Assembly: GCF_947507565.1 (NCBI RefSeq)
Contig: NC_089181.1
Coordinates: 986,536-1,050,535, forward strand
Source: Oscarella lobularis
Lineage: Eukaryota > Porifera > Homoscleromorpha > Homosclerophorida > Oscarellidae
Direction: 5' to 3'
Length of the DNA stretch: 64,000 nt
Below the pieces are notes generated by a model that had not been told where the DNA came from, searched no databases, and saw only the letters and a program-made list of their open reading frames with translations. Made by a program: the position numbers and the translations under genes. Positions 31,287 through 42,544 of the stretch are shown here, piece after piece (the first letter of the stretch is position 1; every line of letters starts with the position of its first letter).

Positions 31287-31943
31287 AGATTCAAATGCTA
31301 GCGCGCGCTACACAATTTACATTTTTGCCGATAGCGGCGTTTTCGAAGAAACGAAGAGCTAAAGAAGAAATTCAAAACGATTAAAGCACAGCTATTTGGT
31401 AGACATTAGCCGACGCAGAGTTTGGAAAGAATTCATCGCGTAGTTTCCTCAAAAAATGGGATTCCGAGAAATCGTTTACTACGTATTTCTTCGCAGAAAG
31501 AAGCATAATGGAGCAAACGGGCATGATGAAAAAATTCGGCGTTCTCGTGTAAGAAGTTGGAAGGTAAGAGGATTGGGAAAAAGTATTGCATGACAGAATA
31601 TTGCAATAAACCGAGGGAGCGCCGTATTGTGGTTGTACTGAGCATATTTCCTCGACAAAAGAAGTTTGCGACTAAATACCTGGCCAGTATTTAGAGAAAG
31701 GTGTGCTCTAGCTATTCCTTGTGAAAGAGAAAGTAGAAAGCTACCAAAATTCAAAATACGAACCAATAACGCACGCTACCAACAGATTCCCATTTATGCT
31801 GAGAAGCACTGTACAGTTAAATATTTTGGTCATGTGATAAATTCGTTGCGGAAGCATATTTTCTTTTAATGACAATGCGGAATTACCAAGAAAAACGTAT
31901 GGAAAAGCTCATCGAAAATTCCTTGGCTTAGATCCGGATTACA

Positions 31944-32815
31944 GTCAAAATTGGTTTAGCGACGTCGGGTTTACTGACTCATTGTTTACACCGACCTTTT
32001 TCTCTGCTTTTTCTCTGTGCACGGTCCGGTTAACAGTAGAGAACATAGGTTTTTCCTCGGGTTTACCGACCGCTGATTTAACGACAAGTTGCATTTACTG
32101 ACACTTTTTATTTGTCCGAGCAGTGTCTTCATCCATCGCATATACTGAAAAGCAGTTCTAAATTCCGTAATTAGCGCACGTTATTGAAGCACGCGTGGGT
32201 CTTGCGTTGGTCATGTCGAAGAGAAAGCGCCTAACGTACAGCGAAAAATACAAAATTCTGCTTGAACTTGACTCCCAAGCAAAGCATTGGAGAAAACGTA
32301 GGGCATTTCTCACGGAACGCTAAGTGGATTTATTAAGGATCGACGCCGTATCGAAGAATCTGTCAGAGGTGGAACAAGCATAGCAGAGAAAAGCAGCAAA
32401 GTTTCTCGTTACCCACTTGTTGACGTCGGTTTGCTGGAGTGGTTTAGAAAAATACGCGGCAGTGCCCCTGACTTATCGGTGACTGGCCACGAACTATTGG
32501 CAAAAGCTCTTGCTATCGGAACAGAATTGAAAGGCCAAGGATTCAGTGAGTACAATTCTTTTGGCGAAGACAGTCTTGATCTTAACTGGGTTGACCGCTG
32601 GAGAAAACGGCATTCAATATCATCTCGAAAAATTTGTGGAGAAAGTAATGCTGCGGATCACGAAGCAGTTTCTGATTGGCTTGGAGATGAATTGTTGGTG
32701 ATCCGACAAGAGTTTCCAGACGAAGATATATTCAACGCAGATGAAACGGGCTTGTTCTGTAAGCTACTACCAGAACGAACGCTTGCCTTTAATCTTGTAT
32801 AACTTTTAACGACAA
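31944..32815. mobile_element. pogo-like transposon, left part only
   Basis: Left end cagtcaaaattggtttagcg follows a TA at 31942-31943. Its first 8 bp (cagtcaaa) match the ends of the 18223 element. It runs into a plus-strand transposase that stops shortly after the first catalytic Asp at about 32800, where the THAP-transposase region begins. The right end was not found. Confidence 0.65.
32213..32802 (+). pseudogene. pogo-like transposase, N-terminal fragment
   Basis: Begins MSKRKRLTYSEKYKILLELD at 32213, a helix-turn-helix start. After a frame change near 32290 it continues open through DLNWVDRWRKRHSISSRKIC and the first catalytic Asp motif (DIFNADETGLFCKLLPERTL), then is cut off. The DDE core beyond this point is missing. 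Confidence 0.8.
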
Positions 32816-33066
32816 CCCAAATCAAACGAAACTTAAAGTTTCTCTTATTCTCCGAGGAAGCAAAGTAGCTGGGTTTTGGTTGCTGCTTTTCGACGTGAAA
32901 TGATCGTAAAGAACAGCGTCACCTATTTTTGCAAGCAAAAAATGTGTTCTTCAAAACCTGAACGGAAGTGCAAGAACTTTGTAAGACAATCGAAGCTGGC
33001 CATAGAGCGCTTGCACGTGACGTCACAGTTGTACAGCCCGTATTTCCTTGTGGCACGGGCGGGTCG

Positions 33067-34496
33067 ATGGTGCTTTCCTGCTTTGCATACGCATGCACAG
33101 CACGCGACACAGCCGACACCAGAGAGCGAGGAATTAAGTTTTACGTATTTCCGAGCGACGAACAGCGCCGTAACAAGTGGATTTCGGCGATTCGGAGGGC
33201 AGATTTTACGCCGACCGCCCACTCCGTTCTATGTAGCCAGCATTTCGCGGGAGGTATTCGCATTCTGAAGGCCGCGATTACGACTGATAACTGATTTTAG
33301 GGGCTAAGAGCAATAATCCAGCGTCTCCGTCGTATTTTCCGACGATATTTTCATTTACCTCATCGTCTTTTGCTGAAAAAGCCGCTGCGACCGATTTGGA
33401 GCGCTTTGAGAGAGCTAAAGCACGAAGGCATTCGAGGAAACGAACCTCCATTCATCAAGGGTATGAGCCTGACGTCCAGCCTGAGCCCGAGCCTGAGCCA
33501 GCCGCCAAGTCTGTCAAATGCCAGACAAATCTGTCTCTCGTGGAAGTCCTTCGCGCTTCACAGCCTTCATCAGGCATAGAAGGAGGGTTCGGCCGAGGAT
33601 ATCCCAGCAGGAAGGAGCTGGAGGAAAGCGACATAATCAGACGGTTTACTGGGCTGCCGTCCTTCAGGATTCTCGAGGTGGTGTTCGACCTGGTGTCCTA
33701 GTTCAACGTCAGTGCCAAATTGAGCCCTTTTGGCTGCCTCCTATGATGCTTAATGAAGCTCCACACCGGCAGTAGCAACTACCAGCTGGGCTACCGATTC
33801 GCCGTGCACGAGGCGACCATTGGTCGTCTATTCAAAAAATGGTTCAACATCTTACGAGTCCGTCTCCGTTTCCTCATAAGATGGCCGGGCAGAGAGGCGC
33901 TGCGCAAAAGCATGACCCTAAGTTTCCAGAAAGAATTTGGAAAGAAAGTCGTCTCCATCATCGACTGCTTTGAGCTATTCATCGAGACGCCAGGGAACAA
34001 GCTTCAGAGCAGCTGCACCTTCTCGCAGTACAAACACCATAACACAGCCAAATACCTTATCAGCATAGCGCCCCAAGGAGTCGTCACCTTCATTTCTAAA
34101 GGCTGGGGGTCGTGTTTCGGATAAGTTCATCGTCGAGAAGTCGGGTTATCTAAAGAACCTTCTTCCAGGGGATGTTGTTCGCGCCGATAGAGGCTTTACC
34201 GTTCACGACAGCGTGGCAGCATATGGGGCGACTCTAAACATCCCAGCATTCACTAAAGGATGCACTCAGCTTCCTCCTGAAGAAATTGAGAAAACGAGGA
34301 AGATTGCCAACGTACGCATACATGTCGAGCGAGTGATCGGCTCTATACGGCAGAGGTTTGCAATTTTGCCTGCCACGAGCGAGCTGCAGAGAGAAGTGCT
34401 GGAAAGAACGGGGCAAGGCGAACTCGTTTTAGACTGTGTTGTCTCAGTCTGCTGTAGTCTCAATAATATCTGCGACGGCATAATACCGAGCCTATA
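33067..34496 (+). pseudogene. THAP-domain transposase with DDE_Tnp_4 core
   Basis: Exon 1 starts at 33067 and encodes a THAP zinc finger: Cys pair in LSCFAYAC, the invariant Trp in RRNKWISAIRR, and the CSQHF ending. A 47-bp intron (33254-33300) leads to a linker rich in Pro-Glu repeats and then a DDE_Tnp_4 (Harbinger/IS5-like) core with Asp in VVSIIDCFELFIETP, Asp in VVRADRGFTVHD and Glu in NVRIHVERVIGSIRQRF. The frame changes near 33700 and again near 34110 (a G-run), so it is broken. This combination is typical of ISL2EU/IS4EU-type transposons. No terminal repeats were identified. Confidence 0.8.
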
Positions 34497-34521
34497 ACTG
34501 TAACAATATAAATGCAGTTGC

Positions 34522-34800
34522 TCACCGCCTCCTCTTTTTTATCTGAGAGCTTGGCTTGCACTCACTGCAAATCCACTTTTTCGTTGGCTTGGTCGACAGG
34601 CCAACGCATTCCAGCTGAAACCACTTAATCGAACAAGACCGACCTTCACACTCAATCTTTAGTCCTCCTTTATCCTGCTTGCATGTGCAGCACTGCCCGC
34701 TATCCCCTTCCACAACGACCGTTGAATCGCTAGCAGCTACCTTTGACCTAGTAAAGAACTCCCCGAAGAGCTCTGGCAAAACGCACTTTCTGAAGAACAG
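34522..34800 (-). pseudogene. PHD-like zinc finger ORF beside THAP transposase
   Basis: Convergent with the transposase and 25 bp from its stop. It encodes a C-terminal PHD-type finger: CCTCKQDKGGLKIECEG, then SCSIKWFQLECVGLSTKPTK and WICSECKP, with a basic tail. The His expected in WFHxxC is Gln. Just upstream, FRKCVLPELFGEFFTR resembles the end of YqaJ-type nucleases, which ISL2EU elements commonly carry as a second ORF, so this may be the tail of that gene; that link is inferred from memory. Confidence 0.5.
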
Positions 34801-35343
34801 CTCCGCCGGTTCCAACGACAAGAGAACGAAAAAGAAATGGCATCGTTGGAGGGCAATCCGAAGGAAAAATAGCCGCCGATTGTCGCTCAGTCGGCCATTT
34901 TGGAATTCTCGACATAATGGCAGCCAAAGTTGAGGGCGAGTAGGTCGCTTTTTGGTCGATCTTCGAGATCCAAAATGCGTCCACGAAAGATGCGAGTTGT
35001 TCATTTTCCCCGTTTCCAATGCGTTTTAGAGGCTACCCTAATTCTAGCGAGAGTCCCGATTCGGCTAATCGAGCACCGTTTCACGGAAATCGGCCTACGC
35101 CATCGCTGTTCCTCGCAAACGCTTCTGTCGTTTTCCTCTATCTTAGGGAATGCGTTTTAGTGTCTAATCGGCTTGATTGCTTTTCGTGGAAGGCCATTGA
35201 GGAGTTCAACTGGGAAAGGAACAAGCCGTGACAAAGGCGTTAAGTCGCGGAGTTAGGAGCCATGACGTGTCAATGTCATTAGTAAGGAATGCGGACCACT
35301 CGCGACAAACAGATCAATTACACTGGGACCTCCTAATCGAAGC

Positions 35344-35860
35344 CTAGGAACTCGGGGTCCAAAAATCCTCTTCAGACAGGCTAAAGCCAGAGAAATCGGG
35401 GTCGTTGTCGTCGCCTCCAAATAGCGCTTCAAACAATTTGTCGTCGTTTTCGCCGCCGCCGTCGCCACCGCCGCCGAAAGGATGTAGTTGAACGACAGCT
35501 GGAGGGTTCGGGTTGTTTGCCTGCTTTTCGACGGCTTCAGTATCTTCTAATATGTTTTCCACCTGGCGTCTTTGCGACCACCAGCACGCGAGCAAAAGCT
35601 TTTGAGCCGTGATTGAATTGGCAAGCAGCAAGCCTTGCCGCTGCCGTTATTATTGCAGGTCCTTTATACTTTGCTTTGTCAACGTAACCCTAAAGGGTGT
35701 TGTGGAAAGATTCGTTCTACAGGTAAAAAACTGAAAAATTATTAGTTTCAAACTTACGTCGTTCTGGGTTAGACCTTCTCGGCAGCTTTCCAGGAGCGCC
35801 ACGAGTTTTCCCCTTCGGGGTGCTGGTCTTCTTCCGTTTGGGGGTAGCAAGTAGGCCCGT
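35344..35860 (-). CDS. Unassigned exons with Gly/Asp-rich tail
   Basis: A minus-strand open stretch (35344-35631) ends in GGGGDGGGENDDKLFEALFG and SLSEEDFWTPSS before its stop. Upstream, 35758-35860 encodes a basic segment (LATPKRKKTSTPKGKTRGAP) with a donor aacgac|gtaagt and a likely acceptor acctgtag. Basic then acidic low-complexity composition suggests a nuclear protein or a transposon accessory ORF. No family recognised, and the exon joins are not certain. Confidence 0.35.
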
Positions 35861-36038
35861 GCTCAAATGCGTGCCCTGGAGACGGAGTTTGAGAACTGAT
35901 CTAAGAAAAAAAGTAAGTATTTTATATTCATTTTCTCTATTCGCTTGTCTTCTTATTTTTGTTATAAGGCGTTATACTGTGATAAACAGAGGCTATCACG
36001 CTCTTTCTCATTTTTTCGACGTCTCCGCCGTTAGCCTT

Positions 36039-38256
36039 GTAAAGGAATGAAGTTGACACTGAGAGTCAAGGACTCAGCGTCCATAGCAAGGATTCTCTTC
36101 CCGCTGATTTGTGGTTGATCTCATTTGCACGCCCAACAGTCCTCATTGGCCAGCCAGGAACTAGTTCCCCGGATTATTTCAAATTCAAACCGAACTAGTT
36201 CGTCCGTGCTGCCGCAATCATGATGGATAAGGCGCCTCGTTTTAAGAAAAACTGTTAACCTACGATTTTAAACTGGCAAGATAAAGCATCGCGACTTTCT
36301 TGCAGCTCCGGAGGACGGGGGTGGAAAACCGTGCAAAAGATTCCGCGATTGGAAAAGTCGTGTCCCGTTTTCAGGTTCTTCGCGGTTTAACTTACGATTT
36401 CCTTGTGATCGCAACGCCTCATCTGCGCAGATACGACTCGGAGCAAGACAGTCATGCCGAATAGTAAGATCAGGACATTTTCTCGTAACCGCTCGCGCAT
36501 AGACTCGTCTCTTTATTTAGAAACGAATTCCGTTGTGAAAACCAAGGTCCACACCCTTCATCGTTTCAAACTACATAGTTTAAAGAGAAAACGGTCGTTC
36601 TAGTCAGGCCGTCAAAAAGGGAACTTCACAATCAGAGATGGAAAAATGGAAGAGCTCGAAGAAGTGAAAAAGGTTTGTCCGTTGAAATGGTGTTCTGTGT
36701 AAGAGTAAATGATACCTATAAAAAAATCAGACTTATACTTTGTAGTTCTCAACGTGGGAAACGATGCGGAAACGGTTTCGGATAAGACGCCAGGAAAACG
36801 CTGTCGGCGGAGGAGTCGAAGGTGACAGGAATGAAGTCGGCACTGAGGGTCAGGGACTCGGCAACGCTGTCGGCACCGGAGTCAAAGGTGAAGGAATGAA
36901 GTCCACACTGAGGGTCAAGGACTCAGCGTCCATAGCAAGGATTCTCTTCCTGCTAATTTGTGGTTGATCTCATTTGCACGCCCAACAGTCCTCATTGGCC
37001 AGCCAGGAACTAGTTCCCCGGATTATTTCAAATTCAAACCAAACTAGTTCTTCTGTGCTGCCGAAATCATGATGGATAAAGCGCCTCGTTTTAAAAAAAA
37101 CTGATAACCTACGATTTAAACTGGCAAGATAAAGCATCGCGACTTTCCTGCAGCTCCGGAGGACGGGGGAGGAAAACCGTGCAAAAGATTCCGCGATTCG
37201 AAAAGTCTGGTCCCGTTCAGGTTTTTCGCTGTTTAACTTACGATTTCCTTGTGATCGCATCGCCTCATCTGCGCAGATACGACTCGTAGCAAGACAGTCA
37301 TGCCGAATAGTAAGAACAGGACACGTTTTCGTAACCGCTCGCGCATAGACTCGTCTCTTTACTTAGAAACGAATTCCGTTGTGAAAACCAACGTCCACAC
37401 CCTTCATCGTGCAAACTAAATAGTTTAGAGAGAAAACGGTCGTTCTAGGCAGGCCGTCAAAAAGGGAACTTCACAATCAGAGATGGAAAAATGGAAGAGC
37501 TCGAAGAAGTGAAAAGGTTTGTCTGTTGAAATGGTGTTCTGTGTAAGAGTAAATAATACCTATAAAAAATCAGACTTATACTTTGTAGTTCTCAACTTGG
37601 GAAACGATGCGGAGGCGGTTTCGGATAAGACGCCAGGAAAACGCTGTCGTCCGCGGAGTCGAAGGTGACAGGAATGAAGTCGGCACTGAGGGTCAGGGAC
37701 TCGGCAACGCTGTCGGCACCGGAGTCGAAGGTGACAGGAATGAATTCGGCACTGAGGGTCAGGGACTCGGCAACGCTGTCGGCACCGGAGTCAAAGGTAA
37801 AGGAATGAAGTTGACACTGAGGGTCAAGGACTCAGCGTCCATAGCAAGGATTCTCTTCCCGGTAATTTGTGGTTGATCTCATTTGCACGCCCAACAGTCC
37901 TCATTGGCCAGCCAGGAACTAGTTTCCCGGATTATTTCAAATTCAAACCGAACTAGTTCGTCTGTGCTGCCGAAATCATGATGGATAAAGCGCCCCGTTT
38001 TAAGAAAAACTGTTTACCTACGATTTAAACTGGCAAGATAAAGCTTCGCGACTTTCTTGCAGCTCCGGAGGACGGGGGTGGAAAACCGTGCAAAAGATTC
38101 CGCGATTCGAAAAGTCGTGTCCCGTTTTCAGGTTGTTCGCGGTTTAACTTACGATTTCCTTGTGATCGCAACGCCTCATCTGCGCAGATACGGCTTGGAG
38201 CATGAGAGTCATGCCGAATAGTAAGAACAGGACACGTTTTCGTAACCGCTCGCGCA
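36039..38256. repeat. Tandem array of about 850-bp units, left part
   Basis: Successive units start near 36039, 36890 and 37800 (spacing about 849 and 909). Landmarks repeated in each: tcaaggactcagcgtccata, aactagttccccggattatt, cgtaaccgctcgcgcatag, acgaattccgttgtgaaaac. Within each unit is a minisatellite of about 66-bp period (agtcggcactgagggtcagg), with one copy more in the 37.6-kb unit, which explains the longer spacing. The array stops at 38256 in the middle of a unit where mitochondrial sequence begins, and resumes at 55552. Confidence 0.9.
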
Positions 38257-38257
38257 A

Positions 38258-38316
38258 GAATTAAACCCCTGTTTTTTAGTTGAAAACCAAATGTCCTGAC
38301 CACTAGACGATGGGAG
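38258..38316 (-). pseudogene. trnE: trnE(UUC), 3' end missing
   Basis: Reads gctcccatcgtctagtggtc, then ttggttTTCaactaa (anticodon TTC), in the pattern of tRNA-Glu. The 3' acceptor half is lost at the NUMT/tandem-repeat junction (about 38257). Confidence 0.7.
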
Positions 38317-38319
38317 CTG

Positions 38320-38391
38320 GTGAAAAAAGAGACTTGAACTCTCGGTCTTAGGTCCAAGAAACCCACGCTTTACCGACTAAGCTACTTCCAC
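38320..38391 (-). tRNA. tRNA-like cloverleaf, anticodon reads CUU
   Basis: All arms pair: acceptor gtggaag/ttttcac, D stem gctt/aagc, anticodon stem tgggt/accta around loop ttCTTgg, T stem gagag/ctctt. By position the anticodon is CTT (Lys), unexpected beside the trnK(UUU) at 47141. It may be a mutated trnP (the loop contains ttgg) or another tRNA altered in the NUMT. Confidence 0.6.
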
Positions 38392-38405
38392 TGGTCTACC
38401 ACACT

Positions 38406-39525
38406 TTATCATGTGTTGCTTTCTTGGAATATAATAGTAACTTTTACTGTGTCTATTATGGCAGAAGGATATATTCTCCTTAAAATTGTTAATGCCACTA
38501 ATGGCAGCAGAGTATAAAATTCTCGTCTATTTACATCTCTAGAAAAGATAATGTAATTAGATGAGTTACCAAAACACACCCTATTATATAAATAAAGAGA
38601 ATAAGCTGCACCTAAAACCATACCTAGAGAGGCTAATACACCAACGATAATACTATATTCAAATGCGGCTAATAACGATAAAAACTCTCCCACAAAATTA
38701 CAACTTAAAAGTACTGCTATATTAGCTAAAGTCGTTAACAACATTATTGTGGCAAAAATTGGCATTGTAATTGTCATACCACGATAGTATTTAATAAGTC
38801 GAGTACGCTGCCGTTCGTATAAAAGAGTTACAATTATATATAATGAAGAACTTACAAGACCGTGAGCTAACATTAAAAAATTGTTGCAACTATCCCTTGA
38901 ATTGTGTGTGTAAATATCCCTAAAGTAACTAAGCCCATATGGGCAACTGAGGAATAAGCAATTAGCCTTTTAAAGTCTACTTGTCTGCAAGTTGTTTAAC
39001 TTCCATAAATCACAGCAAGCAAGCTTAATGTTAATATTAAAGGGGCAAAGTATTCTGAAGCCTCAGGAAAATCTTATAAAACCATATCCTCCTATTTTTA
39101 ATAAAACTCCTGCTAACATTACTGAACCAGCACATGGAGCTTCAACATGAGCTTGAGGTAGTCAAATATGAAATGTGATCTTAGGTATTTTAATAGCTAA
39201 ACTTACAAAATGCCCATAAACACTCATTTTTGGGTTTCGCCATTAAGTCGAAGTCCACTCAATGTTTGATAATCTGTCGTCCCTGTATTACTATATAAGA
39301 CAAATATTCCTAATAACATAAACACAGAACCGATTAAAGTGTAAAAGAAGAAATAATATGAGGCTAAGACTTTTCTTCTCTTGCCCCTCATATGCCTATG
39401 ATTATAAACTTTGGTATTAGTATTCCCTCAAATAATATGTAAAATAATAATAAATCTAATGCAGTAAAAACACCCATTAATAAAATTTCTAAAAATATTA
39501 AACATAAATTTATTAATTAATTAAT
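38406..39525 (-). pseudogene. nad4: nad4 (NADH dehydrogenase subunit 4), 5'-truncated
   Basis: The C-terminal part is open (HGLVSSSLYIIVTLLYERQR, LIKYYRGMTITMPIFATIML) to a TAA at 38406. The upstream part matches nad4 (LLMGVFTALDLLLFYILFEG) but in other frames, with several frame changes between 38870 and 39450. The 5' end is cut in an AT-rich stretch at about 39525, where the Tc1-like element region begins. In mitochondria this is a proton-pumping membrane subunit of complex I; here it is a nuclear copy. Confidence 0.85.
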
Positions 39526-39719
39526 TATTTAATTAATTTTTGAAATTTAGGGAAGACGTAGTCGAATACAGGAAAAGCTACATTTCGACGCTCTCATTGC
39601 TCACTTCCCTGCACAAGCCCCCTCCGCTTCCCAGTGACGGCGTCCTAGATCAGTTTGCAAGCATGGGTTAGGAAAAATGGTCTAATTAAATAAGTCATTC
39701 GAACATAATTAATATTTAG

Positions 39720-40889
39720 CCGATTCTTTCACTGAAAAACACTTGGTGATAATTTATCATGATGAATCGATATTCCAATCAAACGACGACCAGCGTTATT
39801 TTTGGGGCGACGACGAGCAGACTCTATTGAAGCACAAGGTATTCATCTTACTAAATATTTTTTGTTAATACATTATATGTATGTACAAAGGGAAAAGGAC
39901 CTAGCATCATGGTGTCGGACTTCGTTGACAATTTTAACGGTTTTCTCGGCTTCACAGACGAAGAGTATGCGGCGCTTCCTGCTCCTCAGCGTCATCTTCC
40001 TCAGCGTGCGCGAAAGACTTTGGAGCAGGGCGTCAATCGAGAGGGCTTCTGGAGACGAGAGAACATGATGGAACAACTGAGAACGGCAGTGCAAATAGCG
40101 GAACTGAAATACTCGCCTCAGTTCTTCGATCTCCTATTCGTGTTCGATAACAGCTCGAACCACACTGCGAAGGCTCCGGATGCGCTTGTCGCCTCGAGGA
40201 TGAACGTTGGGCCAGCAGGCGCTCAACCGATCATGCGGGACACCGTATGGAATGGGCGTCCGTTTCGTATGGTCGACGAGAATGGCGTCCCAAAAGGATT
40301 GGCAGCAGTAAATTACTTCATATGGTAGTAAGTATATACTCTAACATTTTAATAATTACTCAGGTCTTGACGGAAGAGGTGTCGATATTCGCGGAATGCT
40401 AAAGAAAGACATGGAGGACGCCCTTTCAAGACACCCCGACTTCGCTGCGGAAAAGTCCGAAATCGAGATGCTGTTGACATCGCGGGGCCCTTTATGTCTT
40501 TTTACTCCAAAATTTCACTGCGAGTTGAAGTAAGAAGTGCAGAAATAGCACCTCTAATTTCCAAAATATCATTCAAATCGATAGTCCGATCGAACGACAC
40601 TGGGGAGACGCAAAACGTTATGCTCGGACGCATTGCAATTACAGTTTCGCTGAGCTGAAAAACATCGTCGACGACGCGCTCGCTTCAATATCGGAGGATA
40701 CGAATAGGACGCATTTCCGGAAAGTTCGGGATTACCAGTACGCGTATCTTTCTGGGTGTAAAGGTATGGTGGTACTCTTGTATTTTTTGCCGTTCCTCAA
40801 ATATTGACGTACATGTATTAGGCGGTCGTGAGGTCGAAAAGGCAGTGAAGGTGTACAAGTCGCATCGCAGGGTCTTCGTGACCGATTAG
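39720..40889 (+). pseudogene. Tc1/mariner-like transposase, five exons
   Basis: Exons 39720-39838, 39891-40307, 40364-40529, 40585-40763, 40822-40889 with gt-ag introns of about 52-58 bp. The DDE triad is seen as [40 protein letters not shown] and CELNPIERHWGDAKRYAR; the C-terminus is VKVYKSHRRVFVTD. Exon phases agree with copy 1. One base appears missing at the start of exon 3 (gacggaagaggtg versus gacggaaaggggcg in copy 1), breaking the frame. The N-terminal DNA-binding domain was not found upstream. Confidence 0.8.
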
Positions 40890-40890
40890 G

Positions 40891-40985
40891 TAACCCCGGC
40901 TTTTCTGAAAGCCAAACCCTGGCTTTTCTAAAAGCCAAACCCCGGCTTTTCTAAAAGCCAAACCCCGGCTTTTTTAAAAGCCATT
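40891..40985. repeat. Hairpin tandem repeat, 27-bp unit, four copies
   Basis: Four copies of ccccggcttttctaaaagcc plus a short spacer, right after the transposase stop. Each unit is a stem-loop (ggcttttt/aaaagcc). Copy 1 has a single version at 30800-30820. The place between two convergent genes suggests a transcription-end or RNA-processing role; that is inference. Confidence 0.8.
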
Positions 40986-41053
40986 TACCTTGCAACAGAA
41001 AGTTGTCCTTTGCAAAAATAAATATTATATATAGATATGTATATATATATTAT

Positions 41054-41449
41054 TTATAGGTTATTTTTTAGGGAGTCTCTAAGTCGCTTTATGACGTCGC
41101 CTTCTCCATACACCTTTACGACTGCTTCAGCGACGCGATCGGACCAGCAGCGGGTTTCATTGGCAAAGGGAAAGGTAATGAAAAACCTGATATAATAATG
41201 GCTGAATTTAGGACTGCCGAGCAAACTACGAAAAGACAAACCCTTTAGCCTCGACGACCCTGTCGCGCAAGAGAGGACCAAGAATTCTGGCAATCGGTGT
41301 CTCCAAGTGGCCGGCCATCACGCTTTCATTAGCCAGATTGACGAAGACAGCCACCGCATTGGAATCGTGAGTTGCCTGCCTCCCAAACGCAGGAAATGTC
41401 CTAAATTTCACGCCCTTGACAAAACGCGCAAGATGCTTTTTTCCGCCAT
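41054..41449 (-). pseudogene. HIRAN gene of Tc1-like element, copy 2, damaged
   Basis: Start at 41449 (MAEKSILRVL) as in copy 1, then a frame change and loss of about 20 residues around the first HIRAN strand. It resumes with HDSNAVAVFVNLANESVMAG, HLETPIARILGPLLRDRVVE. Exon 2 (41054-41186, acceptor atatcag) reads FFITFPFANETRCWSDRVAE and ends DSLKNNL. The strong match to copy 1 in both exons, with an intron at the same place, confirms the gene model. Confidence 0.75.
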
Positions 41450-42024
41450 ACGTCTTACGCTAGCGCACGCTACGCGATTTTAGAGTTCATGTGAAAACGA
41501 GCTTTTTGACGAAACTAAGAGGTATAGAAAAAATCGAAACAATGAAAACATTGGAACTTTATAGGTAGTAGCGTATGCAAAAGTTGAAGAGGATTCATCG
41601 TGTCGTTTCGTCGCAAAACGCGAATAACGGAAAAAGGTACGTAATCGCTTTCTTTGAAGAAGGAAGAAGGAGACGAAAATCGGAAACAATGAAAACTCTT
41701 GTCCTACATCGATAAGCAATTCGAAGGTAAGAAGAGCGGAAAATAGCAGAGGGTGAAGGAAATTTTTGCGAAAAACGAAGCGAGCCTTTTCTCGCGCTTG
41801 ATTGAACGTATTTCGCCGCGAGAAGCAAGAGGCGATTAAATAATTCGGCAGCAGGTAGAGAAAAGCCTTCCGGAGCTACAAAGTTCTCTAGAGGTACGAA
41901 AAAACCAGCCGAATTTGAACTACGAGCAAATAAAGCACGCTACCCCATGATTATCACTTATGCTGATAAGCACTGTACTCCCAAAGCAGATAATCCACCA
42001 ATTAATCTATTCCCTGATGTAAAC

Positions 42025-42109
42025 GACGAGAATGGGATTTGAACCCATGGACCTATAAGATGGTCACAGTTTAGCAAACTGTCGCTTTACCTGACTCAGC
42101 CATCTCATC
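42025..42109 (-). tRNA. trnS: trnS(GCU)
   Basis: Reads gatgagatggctgagtcagg with anticodon loop ttGCTaa, a long variable arm, and acceptor gatgaga/tctcgtc. NUMT copy. Confidence 0.85.
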
Positions 42110-42174
42110 TAACAAGGAGGCTCATTGAGCTCCTAAATTACAAAAGATATTAAGCATTCTTTATTACCTAGAAG

Positions 42175-42438
<264 letters not shown>

Positions 42439-42465
42439 TTAGTTAATTCGATCATAAATTTTCTA

Positions 42466-42537
42466 GCCTTTAGTAGGAATTGAACCCACACTATTTTACT
42501 TACAAGGTAAATGCTCTACCAATTGAGCTATAAAGGC
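42466..42537 (-). tRNA. trnT: trnT(UGU), copy 1
   Basis: Acceptor gccttta/taaaggc, anticodon loop ctTGTaa, T arm gtgggttcaattcctac. Nearly identical to the gene at 46059-46130 (one difference seen, in the D arm). Confidence 0.85.
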
Positions 42538-42544
42538 ATGAATC

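Larger units (their letters stand above)
30037..31812. mobile_element. Tc1/mariner-like element with HIRAN gene, copy 1 (5'-truncated)
   Basis: Contains the 3' part of a spliced DDE transposase (plus) and a convergent two-exon HIRAN gene (minus). The right end, ...tgctgagaagcactgta (about 31812), matches the right end of copy 2 (41977) for some 55 bp. The left part, including the first catalytic Asp exon, is replaced by the integrase-core relic. A ggcttttttcaaagcc hairpin sits between the convergent genes, as in copy 2. Confidence 0.75.
39530..41977. mobile_element. Tc1/mariner-like element with HIRAN gene, copy 2
   Basis: Inserted in or replacing part of the NUMT between nad4 and trnS(GCU). 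Plus-strand spliced transposase (39720-40889) faces a minus-strand HIRAN gene (41054-41449). The right end (about 41977, ...gataagcactgta) is shared with copy 1. No left terminal repeat is visible; the left 200 bp (39530-39719) contain no coding match, so the element may be 5'-truncated and the exact left border is unknown. Confidence 0.75.

Noticed and set aside
34522-35019. A full 165-residue PHD protein
   Set aside because: Only the last 60 or so residues are domain-like; the upstream part has no convincing start and may be the end of a decayed nuclease ORF.
36764-36967. Protein-coding gene in the tandem repeat
   Set aside because: The peptide simply translates a 66-bp minisatellite; no start context, domain or intron supports it. 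Kept only as a low-interest observation.
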